Source: Skeletonema tropicum
Lineage: Eukaryota; Bacillariophyta; Thalassiosirophyceae; Thalassiosirales; Thalassiosiraceae
DNA: 64,000 nucleotides
Direction: 5' to 3'
Assembly (NCBI GenBank): GCA_037178625.1
Contig: CM074130.1
Span: forward strand, 4,154,001-4,218,000
Below, in pieces: positions 37,502 through 46,766 of the stretch (position 1 is the first letter of the stretch; every line of letters begins with the position of its first letter). The translations under genes and the position numbers were made by a program. The notes under the pieces were generated by a model. That model was not told the DNA's origin and ran no database searches. It saw only the letters and a program-made list of their open reading frames with translations.

Positions 37502-40500
37502 ATGGCGTCCGACGGCACAGCCGGCGGATCCGACCGCAACAACCAAAATCTTCAAGGGAAGCCTGCAGCATCATCACGTCACAATAGAGGTGGCAGCATT
37601 GACGAGGCTTCAAATAATAATAACAACAACAATAATAATAATGACAACAACAACATTAATATATCCATGAGGGAAAGAAGTGACCGTAATAACGACAACG
37701 ATAACAATCACCGTCCTCCCTCTGCCGCAGCAGCAGCTGCTTCTGCACCAGCACGTTCCAAAGCAGGCACAGGGTGGCTGCGATGGAAAAATGGAGGTGG
37801 CGACAACCGCAATGATAATAATAATAATGATGATAACAATAATGATGCTCCATTTCAATACGCCGCTGCAGCTCGGGGTTCCGACCCCGCAAACAACGAC
37901 AACAACAACGAAGATGAAGAAGAGGAAGACAGCACACTAAAACGACTACTGCACCGCCTCAAACGCGAACACATCTCCAACTTCGGCAAGCATAGCGGTA
38001 CCAACAGTCGCCCGAATGAGCAACGCGCTCGATATTTATTGGAGGCGAGTGCGGGGAATGTAGGTTTGGCTGCAGCGCTGTATTGGGAGGATTACATCCA
38101 GAATCGTGGTGATGAGGGAGAACATGGTGGCAATGAGAATAGTTCTGCTGTTGCTGCTGTTGCTTCTTCTTCTTCTTCTGTGGCTAGAAAACGATCACGT
38201 GAAGAAACTAATTCCTCGTCCTCCTCGGCAACTACTGCGGGTGCCGTTGCTGCGGCCAAAAAACCGGCACGGAGAAAGACAACAGGTCTAACTAATAATA
38301 ATGATGACAACGACGACGACAACAACAACAACAACAGTAAGGGAAGGTCAAAACTTTCTTCCATGCGTCAATTCCAAGAGTTGGGGGAGAAATTATCCTC
38401 GTTGCAGGAACGATTGTCATCATTGTCGGATAATAATAACCCTGAACAACGACAATTATTGATGAATAATGATAATAACAACAATAGCAGCAACAACAAC
38501 AATAATGATGGTGATGATATCAATGTGGATGAAATGTTGGCATCTTCTGCTGTTGCACGAGGTGCTGCTGCGGGAAGGAGGAATAATAATGCGGATTCGA
38601 ATGCTGACGCTGCTGGTCTTGCCGCTGCTGCTGCTGCTGGCGGAGGTGGGGCTAATAATGGTGCGGCACCTCTTCCCTTTGCTAATATGAATGCAGCACA
38701 GCAACCACCAGCACGAGATGCCGCCGCCGCAGCAGCAGCAGCAATGTACCCTGATATAATGCGATTGGGATTATCAGAGGGTGAATTAAGTGGAAATTTG
38801 GCCAATGCATTAGACGCGGCTGATGCTAGTCTTGCTGCAGCTGCTGCAGCTCGTGCGGAATGGATGGGTGCTGGAGCGATGTTTGGGTCGACACGAGGTT
38901 CATCGACAGGGGAGGCATTTAATGCGGCTCTTGCCGCCGCGTTGCAGGGTGAACAACTTTTACCGCGATATTTGATGAATCAGCAACAGGGAGGTGGTGG
39001 TAGTGGAGGAGGAGAGGCTGATCCGCCTGGAGGAGTTTGGGATCAGATTGTTTCTAGGGCGCTTGCCAATCCAGGGAGACAATTGGAATCAGATGAGGCG
39101 AGGGCATTTTTGGCGGCGTTGGCTGCGGATTCAGCAAATGTTGGTGCGAATAATGCTGCTGTGGCAGCTGCGGCTGGTGGGAATGGGGGAAATCCTGACG
39201 ATGATGGTGATAATGATGACGATAATGATTCAATGGGTGGTGGAGGTGGCGATGGTGGTGGTCCTAGACATGAGAGGGATCACGAACGAGATGGAGGAAG
39301 AGATAATGACAATGCAGATGACAACAATGCAGAAGCACCTCTTCGGAGATCATTGCGGCTACGTTCTGCGAGAAGACGTGATGCTGCACGTGCTGTTGCA
39401 CTGGAAATTGCTAACCGGAGGGCAAATCGAAGGGTAAATCGAAGGAACAATAACAATGCAGCAGCCGCTGCTCATGCTGCGGGAGATGATCATAATGTCT
39501 CAGGGTCGGAAGATGACACATTCATGCCCGGACCTGTCCCAGTTTTTCGCAAGGGGGCATCGTCGTCAGCGACAAAATGTGATTCTACACCCAGCAAGAG
39601 AAAGAAATTGGATGACCTCGTTAGTCCTAGACTTCGTCTACACGGTCACAGCGATGATGAAAGTGACAACGAATTTGACGATGAATCTGTCGACATTGAC
39701 GATTTTTTGTATGGAAGTGAAGATTATCCTGATCCATCACGGGTTCTTTGGGAATCATTTCCGATCGAAAATATAGAGGGCGAGAATATTCGTGACGACG
39801 ATGCGCCCAGAGTCCCTTTTTCTTGGCTCCGTAGTGGGTTCAAGCTGTCAACATGTGGGAATGGACTGGCAATGAGCGAGCCAAAAGAGGATGAATGGGA
39901 TATTATTAGACGATCACTTCCCCAAAATATTCGAGACGGGCCGTTGAAGGGAGTGAAAACCCTATTTCCGTACAACTGCAAAGGAGTATCTGCAATGTTG
40001 TCTCTTGTCACTGCGTTGCTTTATTCAGGGGTTTCTCTACAGAAGGGTACAATTAGTATTGGTGTGGATAGAGTGCCCTTTGATGAACTTTCCTTGGAAG
40101 AGAGAAGAATGCAGTTTGATGGACGACTGGAGGATGCGCTGTCGGCTCTTATCTTTGTTGCAGCAAAGGCAGGAGCGCAGCGCTGCAAAAACAAGCTAGT
40201 TGAGTACGATAAGTTCTTGGCAAGGCGAAAAATGGATCCAGAAGAGCAGTCATTTTACCTTCAGCGAAGACAACAGCTGGAGAAGCGAACTCATCTCTGT
40301 AACGTATGCTGGTGGGATGTAGATAGTACCACAGGCACAACGAGCTTTCCGGCAGGGAAAGATCCCATCGATGTAAATGTGAATAACTCGTTCACCAACA
40401 TTAACGACATTAAGTCGTATGTTAGGACCCACTTGCGGTCATTCAAAGAGCCAGGTGGATGTGCTCTATTGCTTGAGACTATTATCAGGTGTCACGGTGT

Positions 40501-41371
40501 CGAGTATACCGAGCAGACTTTTGGGGGCGAAGGTGAATTACTTTCATGCAACTGCAAGGAGTCTCTAAAGCACGTTAGAAACAGCAACGCTTGTACGAAA
40601 CCTCTTCCAGATGATTGTATGACACCCAAGCTTTTGAGCCTACTTCTCACGGGTGAAGCGCGGACTTCCTATCAGAATTGGTCCGGTGATATATTTGGTA
40701 TTGGTGTGTTGCGTATGAATAATAATGAGCCACCAAACAACCAGCTCCTTCGACCAATCAAGCAGATATGGCTCTGTCAGGGTGACACAGGTTACTCCCT
40801 TTTGTTTTTGAAGAAGAAGAAATTGGTTGGACGCGAAGATTCTCTAGATCAGCCGGGCAAAGCTTTTCACTGGAACTGCTGGTCTGCAGAACTTTCATCA
40901 ATGAAAATCAGTGCAAAAGTTTTTGGAGCTGGACCAGTCTCTTCTCCCGTCAGTGATGATTCGGAAGAGGAGGGGAGGACGGTAATGGACTCTATTTGCT
41001 CAAAAATTCGCAGCGAGCATAGACGGAATCTCGCTTCGCCTTGGGCAGACATTGCGTTGTCATCTGCCAATGCAAGTCGCGTTCAGCATAGCCCTATCAC
41101 AGACGATGAGCTCACAGCAGTGAAGTTCCACCCTGATGACGAAAAGTATTACCCAGAACAATACCGTCACTGGAGGTTCCACTTTGGTACGTCGGACAAT
41201 GATTCTACCATCCCTGCAGATGCCTGGATTCCTTTTTATCGATTGCGTGAGAGGGAAAGACTCGTTGTTGAGATGAAGTTGGCACCACGTATTGTTGCAC
41301 TCGTGAGAAGCCGCTGGCCTTTGGCTGAGGTTACGGACTTTTCTCCACGCGGACAATACCCTATCGTGTAG
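37502..41371 (+). CDS. UBA-like plus MINDY-like deubiquitinase-family protein
   Basis: The start is set at the ATG in 'accATGg' (37502) rather than the in-frame ATG 16 codons earlier, which lies in the duplicated leader; this gives 1289 aa. Residues 1-800 are low complexity (Asn, Ala, Asp, Gly runs) apart from a UBA-like helix bundle at about 165-200 ('ARYLLEASAGNVGLAAALYWEDY'). From about 810 the sequence follows the MINDY-3/4 order: 'FPYNCKGVSAMLSLV' at the position of the catalytic Cys box, 'LLSLLLTGEA', 'PIKQIWLCQGDTGYSLLF' at the His box, 'FHWNCWSAELSSMKI'. The His of the usual SHFxVLF is Tyr here, so it may be inactive. These are family inferences. A truncated copy is at 18135. Confidence 0.7.
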   Translation: MASDGTAGGSDRNNQNLQGKPAASSRHNRGGSIDEASNNNNNNNNNNDNNNINISMRERSDRNNDNDNNHRPPSAAAAAASAPARSKAGTGWLRWKNGGGDNRNDNNNNDDNNNDAPFQYAAAARGSDPANNDNNNEDEEEEDSTLKRLLHRLKREHISNFGKHSGTNSRPNEQRARYLLEASAGNVGLAAALYWEDYIQNRGDEGEHGGNENSSAVAAVASSSSSVARKRSREETNSSSSSATTAGAVAAAKKPARRKTTGLTNNNDDNDDDNNNNNSKGRSKLSSMRQFQELGEKLSSLQERLSSLSDNNNPEQRQLLMNNDNNNNSSNNNNNDGDDINVDEMLASSAVARGAAAGRRNNNADSNADAAGLAAAAAAGGGGANNGAAPLPFANMNAAQQPPARDAAAAAAAAMYPDIMRLGLSEGELSGNLANALDAADASLAAAAAARAEWMGAGAMFGSTRGSSTGEAFNAALAAALQGEQLLPRYLMNQQQGGGGSGGGEADPPGGVWDQIVSRALANPGRQLESDEARAFLAALAADSANVGANNAAVAAAAGGNGGNPDDDGDNDDDNDSMGGGGGDGGGPRHERDHERDGGRDNDNADDNNAEAPLRRSLRLRSARRRDAARAVALEIANRRANRRVNRRNNNNAAAAAHAAGDDHNVSGSEDDTFMPGPVPVFRKGASSSATKCDSTPSKRKKLDDLVSPRLRLHGHSDDESDNEFDDESVDIDDFLYGSEDYPDPSRVLWESFPIENIEGENIRDDDAPRVPFSWLRSGFKLSTCGNGLAMSEPKEDEWDIIRRSLPQNIRDGPLKGVKTLFPYNCKGVSAMLSLVTALLYSGVSLQKGTISIGVDRVPFDELSLEERRMQFDGRLEDALSALIFVAAKAGAQRCKNKLVEYDKFLARRKMDPEEQSFYLQRRQQLEKRTHLCNVCWWDVDSTTGTTSFPAGKDPIDVNVNNSFTNINDIKSYVRTHLRSFKEPGGCALLLETIIRCHGVEYTEQTFGGEGELLSCNCKESLKHVRNSNACTKPLPDDCMTPKLLSLLLTGEARTSYQNWSGDIFGIGVLRMNNNEPPNNQLLRPIKQIWLCQGDTGYSLLFLKKKKLVGREDSLDQPGKAFHWNCWSAELSSMKISAKVFGAGPVSSPVSDDSEEEGRTVMDSICSKIRSEHRRNLASPWADIALSSANASRVQHSPITDDELTAVKFHPDDEKYYPEQYRHWRFHFGTSDNDSTIPADAWIPFYRLRERERLVVEMKLAPRIVALVRSRWPLAEVTDFSPRGQYPIV

Positions 41372-41507
41372 ATTAGACGAGAAATTATTTTTTCGGTACA
41401 TATAGATCCAAGAGAAAGAGTAAACTATAACTATTGTTACTCTCAGCAATACCGACGTCAGCCACACACAGACACTGCAGCTAGTTCAAACAAATCGCAA
41501 CACAGAT

Positions 41508-41552
41508 CCTGATTGGACATTGATTTTGTGTCGCAAAATGTTGTCATTCAGG
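41508..41552 (-). other. Hairpin in the 3' UTR of the selenoprotein U candidate
   Basis: The minus-strand RNA can fold with arms CCTGA/TCAGG, GACA/TGTC and ATTTTG/CAAAAT around loop CGACA. A second possible stem GTGTCG/CGACAC pairs 41575-41580 with 41528-41533 and encloses an ATGA followed, 11 nt on, by AA. Neither shows the full SECIS kink with a 3' GA, so no SECIS is claimed, only structure where one is expected. Confidence 0.35.
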
Positions 41553-41591
41553 CATAACATCATGTGTGAACAGACGACACTTCTCATCTAT

Positions 41592-42233
41592 TTATTTGTC
41601 ATCCTTTGCAATATCTTCCAAAGCAGCAACAATGTCATCAATCACCAACTCGTCTCCAATACTCTCTTCATATGCATATCGCGCGGTCCCCCCCTTGTCA
41701 AAAATTATCAAACCGCCTTGAATCATACCCTCTCCAGTCATGTTGCCATCTAGACCTTTTCCATTCAGCCTTTTCGTCATTTCTTTATATCCTCTGTACA
41801 ACTTAAATGGGTTATACGTTGTCAAGCCAATTTTGCGCTTCCCAAAGAAATCATTGTACAGCACCAACCCCTCATCTTTAAACAAAGGAAACGTAAAGTA
41901 CTCGTTATAAAATTTGCTCAATCCTTCATCATCCACTCCAGTCTCTTTCACCACACCCCAAAATTTGAATTTTTTCATCAATTCCTCATGATTTGTTGCC
42001 ATGTCCGTGAGCTGTCGCCCATGTTCACGGCACAATATTCATCCTGGCCTCCTCACGACGAAGCAGACGCTGCCATGCGATCCTGAGGGGAGTAACTCCG
42101 AGAGAGGTTGAGAGGTGGATGCAGGAGTTACTGTAGAATTTTCAATGTCTAGAGATGTTAGGAGAGCCTTCCCGAGCGTACGGGCGGCGTCCGCCATTTT
42201 CGCAGACAGTTGCATACGATCAGGAACAACCAT
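41592..42233 (-). CDS. Selenoprotein U (PRXL2-like), in-frame TGA as Sec
   Basis: Two frames that appear separate (42233-42039 and 42035-41592) are one continuous phase interrupted only by TGA at 42041-42039. Reading it as selenocysteine gives 213 aa with the redox motif 'VVRRPG-U-ILC-REHG' (Sec65, Cys68). This is the place of the UxxC/CxxC site in the SelU/PRXL2 thioredoxin-like family. Downstream conserved features are 'FKFWGVVKETG', 'FPLFKDE', 'LYNDFFGKR' and 'GEGMIQGGLIIF'. An ordinary stop would remove the entire thioredoxin-like fold. No introns are seen. It converges on the MINDY-like gene, with 220 bp between stops, which must contain any SECIS element. Family role: thiol/peroxide redox chemistry, substrate unknown. 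Confidence 0.85.
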
Positions 42234-42334
42234 GATGCGAGTTATGAGCAGTCTCCAGCTACGAGCGATGTGCTGTCTCTTATGTCTCTTGTCTCAGTGT
42301 CGAACTGTTACATCGATCGACCTGCATTCTAAAA

Positions 42335-42500
42335 AAACTTCAAGAAAGTTTCAGGCATCTTTCGGTCATCTTTCGGATTCTGAAAGATGACCGAAAGATG
42401 ACCGAAAGATGACCGAAAGATGACCGAAAGATGACCGAAAGATGACCGAAAGATGACCGAAAGATGACCGAAAGATGACTGAAACTTTCTTGAACTTTCA
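42335..42500. repeat. 11-bp minisatellite with inverted flanks
   Basis: Nine copies of gaaagatgacc run from 42382 to 42480. The array is bracketed by 'ttcaagaaagttt' on the left (about 42340) and the inverse 'gaaactttcttgaa' on the right (about 42481). In addition, the left flank carries two inverted units ('catctttcggt'), so the whole can fold back on itself. It reads open as F-G-H-L-S-V-I repeats on the minus strand, but I see no reason to call a gene. Confidence 0.85.
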
Positions 42501-43123
42501 AATTGAAACAGCAACAGCAACAAGCAAAAAAAGCAACAAGCGTTACCATCATTTGTTACCATAAGTACCATAGTAGCCGACTCCTTGACGACGCCTCTTC
42601 CAAAGATGCTCGTTGTCTCTATGGTCTTCCAATTTTTCATGAGGGAGAACGGAGAATGATGGCAATTCTCATTCTGTGCAATTTTGATGACAAAACAAGA
42701 AGGGCAGTCCAACCTTGCGGTGGTGTACTAACTGTCACCACACAAACACGTGTGACTGTTATTTAGTTAGATCGAGTAGAGTAGAGAGTGATGTTTACAC
42801 AAAAATTCAAGCAACAAGGTTAGTACGCCGAGAATATTTAGTACGAGTTTGAATATATCAATCAAAAGAATGTGTTTGGTTTGAGAGTGCAATTGGCAGC
42901 GACGATCGAGCGGCGTGTATCACCCTCTTTGAGAGCAACGTAAGAATGAATATTGTAGGAGCAACTCTCTGTTCGCTTTGTCAATAGAATGACACTGTCC
43001 TAATTCGTATGTGTCTATCCACGTAGCAAAAAGATACTCCTCCAAAGCGACGTACAGCAGAGGAGATGATAATATAACGGTGCAATATTGTCAAAAGGAA
43101 TTTGTCTAGTTTAAGGATTAGTG
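42501..43123. other. No gene seen
   Basis: This is the upstream flank of the selenoprotein U candidate and of the LRR relic. No convincing frame or repeat. Confidence 0.35.
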
Positions 43124-43878
43124 ATGATGGCGGCGGCAGCAGATGAGGATGAGATTTTTGTCTACATGGGCGTCGATCAACGAGTGCTAGATAGTGTGAG
43201 ACGTTTAGAACTCATGAGTCTGTCAAAATATTTCCGAGAAGGGCATTCAAATTTTCGTGTTCATCTAGTCTGATACCAATATTTGAGGTTGAGGCTTGCC
43301 TTATATGCATTCCAAAGTTATTACCAACTGAAGGATTTAGAAATGTGGCGACGAGCTGGAAATAATCGTCAGGTTGGTAGTGCAACGCTGCCACTCGCTG
43401 AAAAATATCAGGATGGTTATCTGTGAACAGCATTAAAAGCGGGCTTTCACGGTATCTCAGTAAGGATCATCAGGATGCCATCGTGAGAACCATCGGAAGG
43501 GGGGCATTTGCTGATGGCTGTGAGCTATCGAAGGCAGAATTTGGAGAAGAACTTTCAGCACTAGAGGAAGACGCATTCATGAACTGATACAAATTGGAAC
43601 GAATCGTCTTGCCACCTTTCAACGATGTATTCGATTTCTGCCAAAATCTAGTAATACTAGATTTAGTTGGAGCGACCCACAACATGTTGCCTATTACATA
43701 TAGAGAGCGGAGAAATGAAATGAATGCAGCAAGTGCGGCCATCGGCCGCCTCGATCATTACAACCACGCATTGCTGAAGGAGGCTACAACGCAAATGCCA
43801 ATCTTGAGGGAAAAGGGATGCAGTTCGAGCAAATGGGGAAGTGAACAGGGCAAGGCAAGAGATACGTGTGACTTCTGA
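43124..43878 (+). pseudogene. Decayed BspA-like leucine-rich-repeat gene
   Basis: Fragments in all three plus frames fit one diatom LRR-type protein. These are the N-terminal 'DEDEIFVYMG' and 'HESVKIFPRRAF' (after a frameshift near 43205), then 'LEEDAFMN-stop-YKLERIVLPPF' (43560-43622, where TGA sits at a Cys-like position) and the C-terminal 'LDHYNHALLKEATT'. With at least one frameshift and one stop it is not functional. Because of the frameshifts I do not read this TGA as selenocysteine. Confidence 0.65.
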
Positions 43879-44387
43879 TCAATATCATAGTGCGACTTTT
43901 GCAATGAGCACTTATTACTGCCAACAAGGGCGAGAGGAATTCCTGTAATGAGTACCTCATCTTTGACTTTGGATTCCACATAGGCTACTAATTAATGTCG
44001 CAGGAGCTCCTAATTTGAATGGTAGGATGCCATTCTTTAATCGCAGTAGCCCTCCAGAATATAGATCTGCTGTTGGTAACGTTCATTCCATTCCATCCAT
44101 TGCATCAGGATCATGATACTTGTACGTATGCAGTGCATCCAAATGTCTCATGTGCCAGCACTATAATACGCTAAAGATGCTTCGATTTCAGCCGTAAGAG
44201 TGAGTGTGTGAGTGAGTGAGTTCTTTACCAATACGCAGTAGAGGACCACACAGTTTACAGGATTAGCCGATCTACGATGGTCTTCAGTGAGTACTCTTAC
44301 TCTTTGTGTCTAGATCTATAGGGGACCCATTCTGCACCTACAGGGATAGATCTTTTGACAGAGTTGCAGGCGATCTGTAGTGTTAGC
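43879..44387. other. No gene seen
   Basis: Spacer between the LRR relic and the BTB gene. Short gagtgagtga run near 44205. No coding frame. Confidence 0.35.
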
Positions 44388-44927
44388 CTATCCAATAGCC
44401 GCCAACTTGAGATTGACGATGCCATACTTATTAGCAGCATCGATGATATCTTTGGCGTGAGCGATTAGCTCTTCCTGCCCCCCGTATAAATAGTACAGAC
44501 AGTGACGGAAGACAATTGGTTTCATATCGGTGATTGATACTGTCACAATCTCCTCGTCTTGCAAGGTGAAAAGAGAGGCAAGCATGTATCTTTCTAACAT
44601 TGAACTGTGAGCGAAGAATGTACTGGTCGCTGCATCATCTCCAACGTCGACGTCTTCATGTTCATGTGCGTCCTCACTGCTGACTTCAAAGCGCACGTCT
44701 GCTGTCTCCTTGTTGAGGAACATGCCTCTAATCATGCCACTCGTTGGGTTGCTTGGAATGAATGGAGAAGGAGAAGCAACGCCGAGGCCGTTCTCGCTTT
44801 TCGGGGTAACGACGATCGCCAAGGTGCCATTATCATCAAGGATGTTAAATAATATAATTGATGATACTTGATGGATCCAAGATGATCGAGCGGGCGCAGA
44901 TTCTATGCCATACAGGATTGCTAGCAA
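44388..44927 (-). CDS. BTB/POZ-domain protein, possibly partial
   Basis: The 179-aa frame has a BTB/POZ core from about residue 72: 'ADVRFEVSSED', 'FFAHSSMLERYMLASLF', 'VTVSITDMKPIVFRHCLYYLYGG' and 'AKDIIDAANKYGIVNLKLAA'. BTB domains dimerise and often recruit cullin-3. The protein stops right after the final BTB helix, where family members usually continue for another about 60 residues. The N-terminal 70 residues have no MATH domain. It is therefore short at both ends; an upstream exon or a truncated gene are both possible. Confidence 0.72.
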   Translation of the reverse strand: MLAILYGIESAPARSSWIHQVSSIILFNILDDNGTLAIVVTPKSENGLGVASPSPFIPSNPTSGMIRGMFLNKETADVRFEVSSEDAHEHEDVDVGDDAATSTFFAHSSMLERYMLASLFTLQDEEIVTVSITDMKPIVFRHCLYYLYGGQEELIAHAKDIIDAANKYGIVNLKLAAIG

Positions 44928-45316
44928 TAAGTATCCTTCGCGAAAATTACGTTTCTCCGAATCCTACATAGGATTCGGAGCAGGAATCCTCTAGGATTCG
45001 GAAATCCAAGGATTCGATGTAACAGAACCTCTCATGCTCTCTCGCTCATGCTTGCTCTTGTGTGAATGAACATGACGTCAGCATTTGTTCCGAGAAAAGA
45101 AGAGCTTTTACAAAATGTTTTATGAAGGATTTATCTTCAATGAAGAGTGCTGATTTAGTCGCGTAAAATAGAAAATAACGAAGCTTAAAACTCAGTGAGT
45201 CATCAACCCAACATTCACATCTGCTTTGGAAAATGAGTTGGCAGCGCAAAGTTGGCCTTGACCATGGCGTAGACTGAGTAGTGGTATCATAGAAAAGCAG
45301 AGTAAAAAATAATACA
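44928..45316. other. Spacer with GAATCC palindromes
   Basis: A perfect 10-bp-arm hairpin (CCGAATCCTA-ca-TAGGATTCGG, 44957-44978) is followed by a shorter palindrome GAATCCTCTAGGATTC (44984-44999) and another 'aaggattcg'. No gene. Confidence 0.5.
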
Positions 45317-46093
45317 ATGGCATCATACAGTAATAACACGAGCACTGGCTGTGCTGTCCTGCTACTGGTGGTGGCTCTCCTGACGACGCCCAGCTACAGC
45401 TTCAATATCTGCAAAGTTCCAAACAATAATTCCGGTGGACGTCGCTCACGAATGCCACCTCTGTTCTACACAGACATTGAACCCGAGATCCAATCGATAA
45501 CTATACCTCCTGCGATATACGTAAACGGGAAAACAATTTCTGGTCGGTCACGTGATGATTTAGACGCGGCAGATAATACTGTTCTAACAACACTGCCCAA
45601 AAAGAAAACTGTTTCTGTGAAAAGAAAACAGAAGAAGACAATGGCGTCAACAGTCAAAAAATCATCTCCACCCAAGGAAAAGAGAACACACGAAGCAGTA
45701 TGGCATCAACACTATGCCAATCTCCTTCAGTACAAAGAAGAACATGGCAACTGCCTCGTACCACAAAACTATCTGAAGAATAAGAAATTGGGTCTGTGGG
45801 TTATGCAGCAAAGACGGCAATACAGTTTGTTGCAACAGGGCAAGAATAGCTCATTGTATGGAAAGCGAGGTGAATATCGACTTCGTCTATTAGAAGAGGC
45901 TGACTTTGTGTGGCGGTTAGAAAGACGAGGTCCGAGAGGATCGTATGGAGCTTTGAGGAGGACAAAATCGCTTGCGGGACATGAGATACATACTGTTGCC
46001 AACTTTGAGCAGTATATGATTGAGAAGGGTGCTGATTTTACAGAGGATGAAAAGAGAAGTGCTTGGTTGAAACGGTTTGAGGTACTTCAATGA
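45317..46093 (+). CDS. Helicase-associated-domain protein with plastid-type leader
   Basis: This is a 258-aa single-exon protein. Residues 1-29 form a signal peptide ending 'TTPSYS-FNICK'; Phe right after the cleavage site is the signature of diatom bipartite plastid leaders (ASAFAP-like). A Lys-rich linker (residues 90-120) is followed by one helicase-associated (HA, PF03457-type) domain at about 132-200: 'WHQHYANLLQYKEEHGNCLVP', 'LGLWVMQQRRQY' and 'LLEEADFVWRL'. No helicase motor is present. HA domains are thought to bind nucleic acid, and many diatom proteins carry them; a plastid nucleic-acid role is inference. Confidence 0.78.
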   Translation: MASYSNNTSTGCAVLLLVVALLTTPSYSFNICKVPNNNSGGRRSRMPPLFYTDIEPEIQSITIPPAIYVNGKTISGRSRDDLDAADNTVLTTLPKKKTVSVKRKQKKTMASTVKKSSPPKEKRTHEAVWHQHYANLLQYKEEHGNCLVPQNYLKNKKLGLWVMQQRRQYSLLQQGKNSSLYGKRGEYRLRLLEEADFVWRLERRGPRGSYGALRRTKSLAGHEIHTVANFEQYMIEKGADFTEDEKRSAWLKRFEVLQ

Positions 46094-46766
46094 GTGGTGT
46101 TGAAGTAGCTGTGTCTGGGTTTGTGTTGGAATGTACATACTCAATTATGAAAATGTCAGTCGCACTCCACACAGCCCTCTTGTTTATCCCTATTGTTCTC
46201 GTACTAATGTAAATCAGTTGATTATTACTCAATATATTTGCTTATTTTTTCTTTCTTATCGAATCATCATGCACATTCTGGAAACCTGTCTGCTGCGACC
46301 AGATTATATTTCTCTGATGCTTGGCACTGATGAGAATGGTGAACAACTTCAATCTACGCCTATGCCTGTCAAACTTCTTGGTCGAGCGAATTCCTCGACA
46401 GCGCAGTGAAGCAATAAATAGATATTATTTACTTAGCACGCCCTTCTCGTGCACAAGCGCTTGACAAATGCTCGGGACTCGGGAAAGTGAAACAGCCTCT
46501 CTTAGTCGCAACACGATGTCTTGCGGTACTCAAAACATGTGGGAATCAGTATTTAAGATACTGGAAGGGTCACATCTTGATTTCGAGTAAACCAAGTGAT
46601 TAGGCTGTTTGTTTCACACCGGCCTTGATCCGATCGTTCGAAGGTGTTTTGGGATCAAGGCTTGTCAACTTAAACGCATATATACACGATACCTGCTCGC
46701 CCTACAACTTTTCTGTTTCATAGTTAGTACTCATTGTACTTTAAAGTTATCACAAATAGCTAAACA
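46094..46766. other. Spacer and promoter of the large extracellular gene
   Basis: No convincing gene. A TATA-like 'catatatacac' lies at about 46678-46688, roughly 80 bp before the ATG at 46767. An imperfect inverted pair 'cttgatcc/ggatcaag' is near 46624-46662. Confidence 0.35.

Larger units (their letters stand above)
35759..37572. repeat. Right arm of large inverted duplication
   Basis: Reverse-complement partner of 18131-22021, lacking the hAT-like insertion. It runs from the hammerhead-like fold through family copy 4 into the first exon sequence of the MINDY-like gene; the match ends just after codon 23. Confidence 0.9.

Noticed and set aside
37610..37937. Minus-strand open frames rich in Ile/Val/Cys
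   Set aside because: Shadows of the Asn/Asp repeats of the MINDY-like gene.
41527..41580. ATGA-N11-AA in the 3' UTR of the selenoprotein candidate as a SECIS
   Set aside because: The stem that should follow ATGA does not pair with sequence before any GA on the 3' side, so it was not annotated as SECIS.
42329..42712. 127-codon minus-strand frame with F-G-H-L-S-V-I repeats
   Set aside because: Produced by the 11-bp minisatellite, where three units equal eleven codons; no other coding evidence.
43212..43433. 73-codon minus-strand frame opposite the LRR relic
   Set aside because: Looks protein-like but has no domain and overlaps the relic; kept out of the annotation.
43124..43878. In-frame TGA at a Cys-like position in the LRR relic as a second selenocysteine
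   Set aside because: The same gene has at least one frameshift and lost segments, so the TGA is more simply a nonsense mutation.
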